A stretch of DNA of 7,378 bases from Deltaproteobacteria bacterium (GTDB lineage Bacteria > Desulfobacterota_B > Binatia > Bin18): the NCBI GenBank assembly GCA_012271025.1, contig JAAXHF010000149.1, positions 1 to 7,378 of the forward strand, written 5' to 3'. A program made the position numbers and the translations under genes. Shown in pieces: positions 5,648 to 7,378 of the stretch (the first letter of the stretch is position 1; every line of letters begins with the position of its first letter). The notes beneath the pieces were generated by a model. It ran no database searches, was not told the DNA's origin, and saw only the letters and a program-made list of their open reading frames with translations.

Positions 5648-5695
5648 CTCGGCCTCTCTTTATCCCGCACTGGATGCCTGATGGCGGCACCACGC

Positions 5696-6931
5696 CTAGC
5701 CATTCGGCTCCGGTCCGGCGACAACCCCCCGCCGCTCCAGCTCGGCGATGGCGGCCCGGCCGAGACCCAGGATGCTGTCCAGAATTTCATACGTGTGCTC
5801 GCCCGGATGGGGCGCCCGAGACAGATCGACCGGCTCCAGATCTCGCGCGTCGATGACCGGTCCGGGGGTCCAGATCGGTCCCAGATCGGGATCGTCAACG
5901 TCGTGAAAGCAGGGCAGTCGGTGGGTATATTCTTCGGCTTCCACGCTGTCACGGCACGGCTCGGCGACCAGACCGGCCTGCTGGAGGACGCGCAGTACTT
6001 CGTCCTGGGTACGCGCACCGATCCAATCCGCAATATGCTGTTTGATCTCTTCGACCACCAGGTAACGGGCATGATCGCCGTGGATCTCGTGGCCCTGGGG
6101 ATCGTAGGCCAGGGTTTTCATGCCGGTTGCCTCACGCAGCCGGCGCAACACACTGTCGCCAATCAGGTTGAGGGTGACGAACTTGCCGTCCCGGGTCGCA
6201 TAGTGGCCGTGGACGGCGTCGAGCAGGTTGTCGCCGATCGGCTCGCGGCTCTCGCCCGTGGTCTCGGCCTGGGCGTACCAGCCCAGCTCGGCCAGGGTCT
6301 GGAAGGCGACCTGTTCAAGCGCAATCTTGTAGCAGTCGCCCTGGCCGGTTTCGGCCAGACGGCGTAGGCCGACATGAAAGGCGTTGAGGCCGTGCAGGCC
6401 GGTAATCATGTCGAAGAAGGCGACCGGAATAGTCAGCGGTCGGCCGTGGGGTTCGCCGGTCGCGTGGGCCAGGCCGGTCGCGCCCTGCATGGAGTAGTCG
6501 TTCGCCACCCGGCCGTCGTAGCCCCCGTCGAACTGGATCTTGATGACTTCTGGACCGCAGTGCTCGACCAGGTGCTCGTACTCCAGCCAGGGCGCCATGC
6601 GCGGCGGCCAGTTACTGACCAGGACGTGGGTGGCTTTAATCAAATCGAGGACCAGCCGCTGGCCCGACTCTTGGCGCAGATCGACCGCCAGGGCGTGCAT
6701 GCCGCGGTGGAGCATATGCCACGGAATGCTGAGGCCGTCGCGGCTGAGCGGGCCGCGGTCACGGTCGGGCAGGCCGCGGTGCTTGTGGGCGCCGATGATC
6801 GGTTCAACCAGGATCACCCGCACCCCCAAGCGCATCAGTTCCAGTAACATTTTGTTCGGCGCGACAAACAGGCCGATGGCGACAACCGTGATGTCCTGAT
6901 CGTCAATACTGTAGCGCAGCTGGAACGGCAT
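5696..6931 (-). CDS. Class III (CaiB/BaiF-type) CoA-transferase family protein, divergent
   Basis: A protein of 411 residues, the usual length for formyl-CoA/carnitine-CoA-type transferases, which move CoA between acids through an aspartyl anhydride. The likely catalytic residue is Asp174 in VAFFDMITGLHGLNAF, matching Asp169 of CaiB. Other family blocks are GMHALAVDLRQESGQRLVLDLI (78-99), ATHVLVSNWPP (100-110), YSMQGATGLAHATGEP (146-161) and DNLLDAVHGHYATRDGKFVTL. The N-terminus departs from the norm: the usual gGPfa..llaDlGA-VIKVE block is reduced to MLLELMRLGVRVILVEP, and RPG after the conserved Asn is WPP. It may be a distinct subfamily or act on an unusual substrate. A strong AGGAGG site (6932-6943 region) and a good promoter precede it. 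It is divergent from a crotonase gene, a common partnership in acyl-CoA catabolism. Confidence 0.87.
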   Translation of the reverse strand: MPFQLRYSIDDQDITVVAIGLFVAPNKMLLELMRLGVRVILVEPIIGAHKHRGLPDRDRGPLSRDGLSIPWHMLHRGMHALAVDLRQESGQRLVLDLIKATHVLVSNWPPRMAPWLEYEHLVEHCGPEVIKIQFDGGYDGRVANDYSMQGATGLAHATGEPHGRPLTIPVAFFDMITGLHGLNAFHVGLRRLAETGQGDCYKIALEQVAFQTLAELGWYAQAETTGESREPIGDNLLDAVHGHYATRDGKFVTLNLIGDSVLRRLREATGMKTLAYDPQGHEIHGDHARYLVVEEIKQHIADWIGARTQDEVLRVLQQAGLVAEPCRDSVEAEEYTHRLPCFHDVDDPDLGPIWTPGPVIDARDLEPVDLSRAPHPGEHTYEILDSILGLGRAAIAELERRGVVAGPEPNG

Positions 6932-6968
6932 ACTCCCTCCTTTGTGAACACCTCAGGTTTGAGCAAAG

Positions 6969-6998
6969 ATTATTCTGCCTGAAGCTCGACACTGTCAA
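6969..6998 (-). promoter_or_regulatory. Strong sigma70-type promoter of the CoA-transferase gene
   Basis: On the minus strand there is a perfect TTGACA (-35, 6993-6998) and AATAAT (-10, 6969-6974, five of six matches), 18 bases apart. Transcription would begin near 6962 and give a leader of about 30 bases with a consensus ribosome site. This is the best promoter in the window. Confidence 0.65.
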
Positions 6999-7016
6999 GC
7001 GTCAGCGGACCGCTTG
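6996..7016. promoter_or_regulatory. Perfect inverted repeat over the divergent promoters, candidate operator
   Basis: CAAGCG (6996-7001) and CGCTTG (7011-7016) are perfect complements around 9 bases. Within it, AGCGG-A-CCGCT (7004-7014) is a second, overlapping dyad. The element covers part of the TTGACA of the CoA-transferase promoter and touches the candidate -10 of the crotonase gene, so one bound dimer could control both genes. Confidence 0.5.
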
Positions 7017-7023
7017 TGATACA
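7015..7023 (+). promoter_or_regulatory. Candidate extended -10 promoter for the crotonase gene
   Basis: TGTGATACA has the TGn extension and GATACA as a -10 (three of six matches). No good -35 lies upstream. The distance to the ATG at 7071 is suitable. Weak. Confidence 0.25.
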
Positions 7024-7070
7024 CAGGCAGCACCGCCGGGCCTGCGGCAGAGCTGAGAAGGAGGGTAACC

Positions 7071-7378
7071 ATGACCAGCTTTGAGGACTATGCCAGCAAG
7101 TACAAACATGTCTCCATGGAGCGCCGTAGCGGGATTCTCCAGATCCGTTTTCATACTGGGGGCGGCCCGCTGCAATGGGGACCCGGACCTCACGCCGAGT
7201 TCGGGGCGTGTTTTGCCGATATCGGCAGCGACCCGGACAACCGGGTCATCATCCTGACCGGGACGGGCGATGCGTTTACTGCCGAATTTGCTCCAGACGG
7301 CTTTGGCCAGATTACCGCCCGCCAGTGGGGACATATGGCCGCCGACGCCAAGCGCCTGCTGATGAATCTGCTGGACAT
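7071..7378 (+). CDS. Crotonase-family protein resembling 6-oxocamphor hydrolase, 5' part only
   Basis: The frame is open from ATG 7071 to the window edge (102 codons), with an AAGGAGG ribosome site six bases upstream. The opening FEDYASKYKHVSMERRSGIL, then HTGGGPLQWGPGPHAEF, and DPDNRVIILTGTGDAFTAEF are the first strands of a crotonase/enoyl-CoA hydratase fold. From memory the best match is 6-oxocamphor hydrolase of Rhodococcus, which opens FQEYSQKYENIRLERDGG and has KVVILTGTG at the same place. Trp36 here would align with its Trp40. That enzyme is an unusual crotonase that cleaves a C-C bond in a cyclic beta-diketone without CoA. Its key histidines, aspartate and glutamate lie beyond the window, so plain enoyl-CoA hydratase activity stays possible. 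It is divergent from the CoA-transferase. Confidence 0.85.
   Translation, partial: MTSFEDYASKYKHVSMERRSGILQIRFHTGGGPLQWGPGPHAEFGACFADIGSDPDNRVIILTGTGDAFTAEFAPDGFGQITARQWGHMAADAKRLLMNLLD

Larger units (their letters stand above)
5533..5660 (-). ncRNA. Candidate structured leader or 3'-UTR RNA
   Basis: On the minus strand this region holds stacked hairpins. A 24-base one has arms GCGAC/GTCGC (5606-5629). A long one (5556-5604) has 18 stem positions: outer arms GCTGAG/CTCAGC, inner arms GGGGCA/TGCCCC, an 11-base loop, one 2-base bulge and one mismatch. Two stem positions are G-U pairs on the minus strand but A-C mismatches on the plus strand, and the T-run of the terminator is minus-only, so both point to a minus-strand RNA. 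The long hairpin and the terminator share three bases (5556-5558). The order (hairpins, terminator, stem-loop, start of DUF420) is that of an attenuator or riboswitch leader. I recognise no known riboswitch class. A processed 3' end of the CoA-transferase mRNA is the simpler alternative. Confidence 0.4.

Noticed and set aside
5512..6072. Minus-strand frame running through the structured intergenic block
   Set aside because: Arg/Ser-rich shadow of the CoA-transferase reading frame that continues by chance through the hairpins. The stop of the real gene at 5696 is clear.
5681..6847. Two long plus-strand frames antisense to the CoA-transferase
   Set aside because: Compositions mirror the coding strand with no motifs, and there is no ribosome site or promoter in that direction.

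Overview
This GC-rich, gene-dense window of 7,378 bases looks like chromosomal DNA from an aerobic environmental bacterium. It carries nine complete protein genes and the start of a tenth. There are no tRNA or rRNA genes, transposases, CRISPR arrays or phage genes. The mix of genes (a TauD/TfdA dioxygenase, an F420/flavin LLM oxidoreductase, a two-subunit Rieske oxygenase, a class III CoA-transferase and a crotonase) is typical of catabolically versatile uncultured lineages such as Tectomicrobia/Entotheonella-like bacteria, as well as Alphaproteobacteria and Actinobacteria. The sequence alone does not settle the phylum.

Layout, left to right: (1) The right half of a perfect palindrome at the window edge (1-22). 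(2) A TauD/TfdA-type 2-oxoglutarate dioxygenase on the minus strand, divergent from a plus-strand pair: a GFA-fold zinc protein and an LLM oxidoreductase only 5 bases downstream. (3) A small metallophosphoesterase on the minus strand, convergent with the LLM gene and divergent from the Rieske operon. (4) A Rieske ring-hydroxylating oxygenase operon (alpha then beta) on the plus strand, with a candidate promoter and a perfect inverted repeat in its leader. (5) A five-helix DUF420 membrane protein on the minus strand, whose stop lies 6 bases from that of the Rieske beta gene. (6) About 210 non-coding bases upstream of DUF420 that hold a strong minus-strand hairpin, an overlapping intrinsic terminator, a second stem-loop beside the start codon and a possible 15-codon leader ORF. 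(7) A divergent class III (CaiB/BaiF) CoA-transferase on the minus strand. (8) A 139-base divergent control region with a good sigma70 promoter overlapped by a perfect inverted repeat. (9) A crotonase-family gene cut by the right edge, whose N-terminus resembles 6-oxocamphor hydrolase.

The window reads as a patchwork of oxidative catabolism. Three unrelated oxygenase/oxidoreductase chemistries (Fe/2OG, F420 or flavin, Rieske plus mononuclear iron) sit beside a CoA-activation and crotonase pair of the kind that processes ring-derived acids or diketones. A shared pathway is inference; no substrate can be read from the sequence. The most unusual non-coding feature is the leader-like region 5486-5650, which looks like an attenuator or riboswitch-type element, or at least a structured 3' end for the CoA-transferase mRNA. 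No stretch without a gene exceeds about 210 bases.
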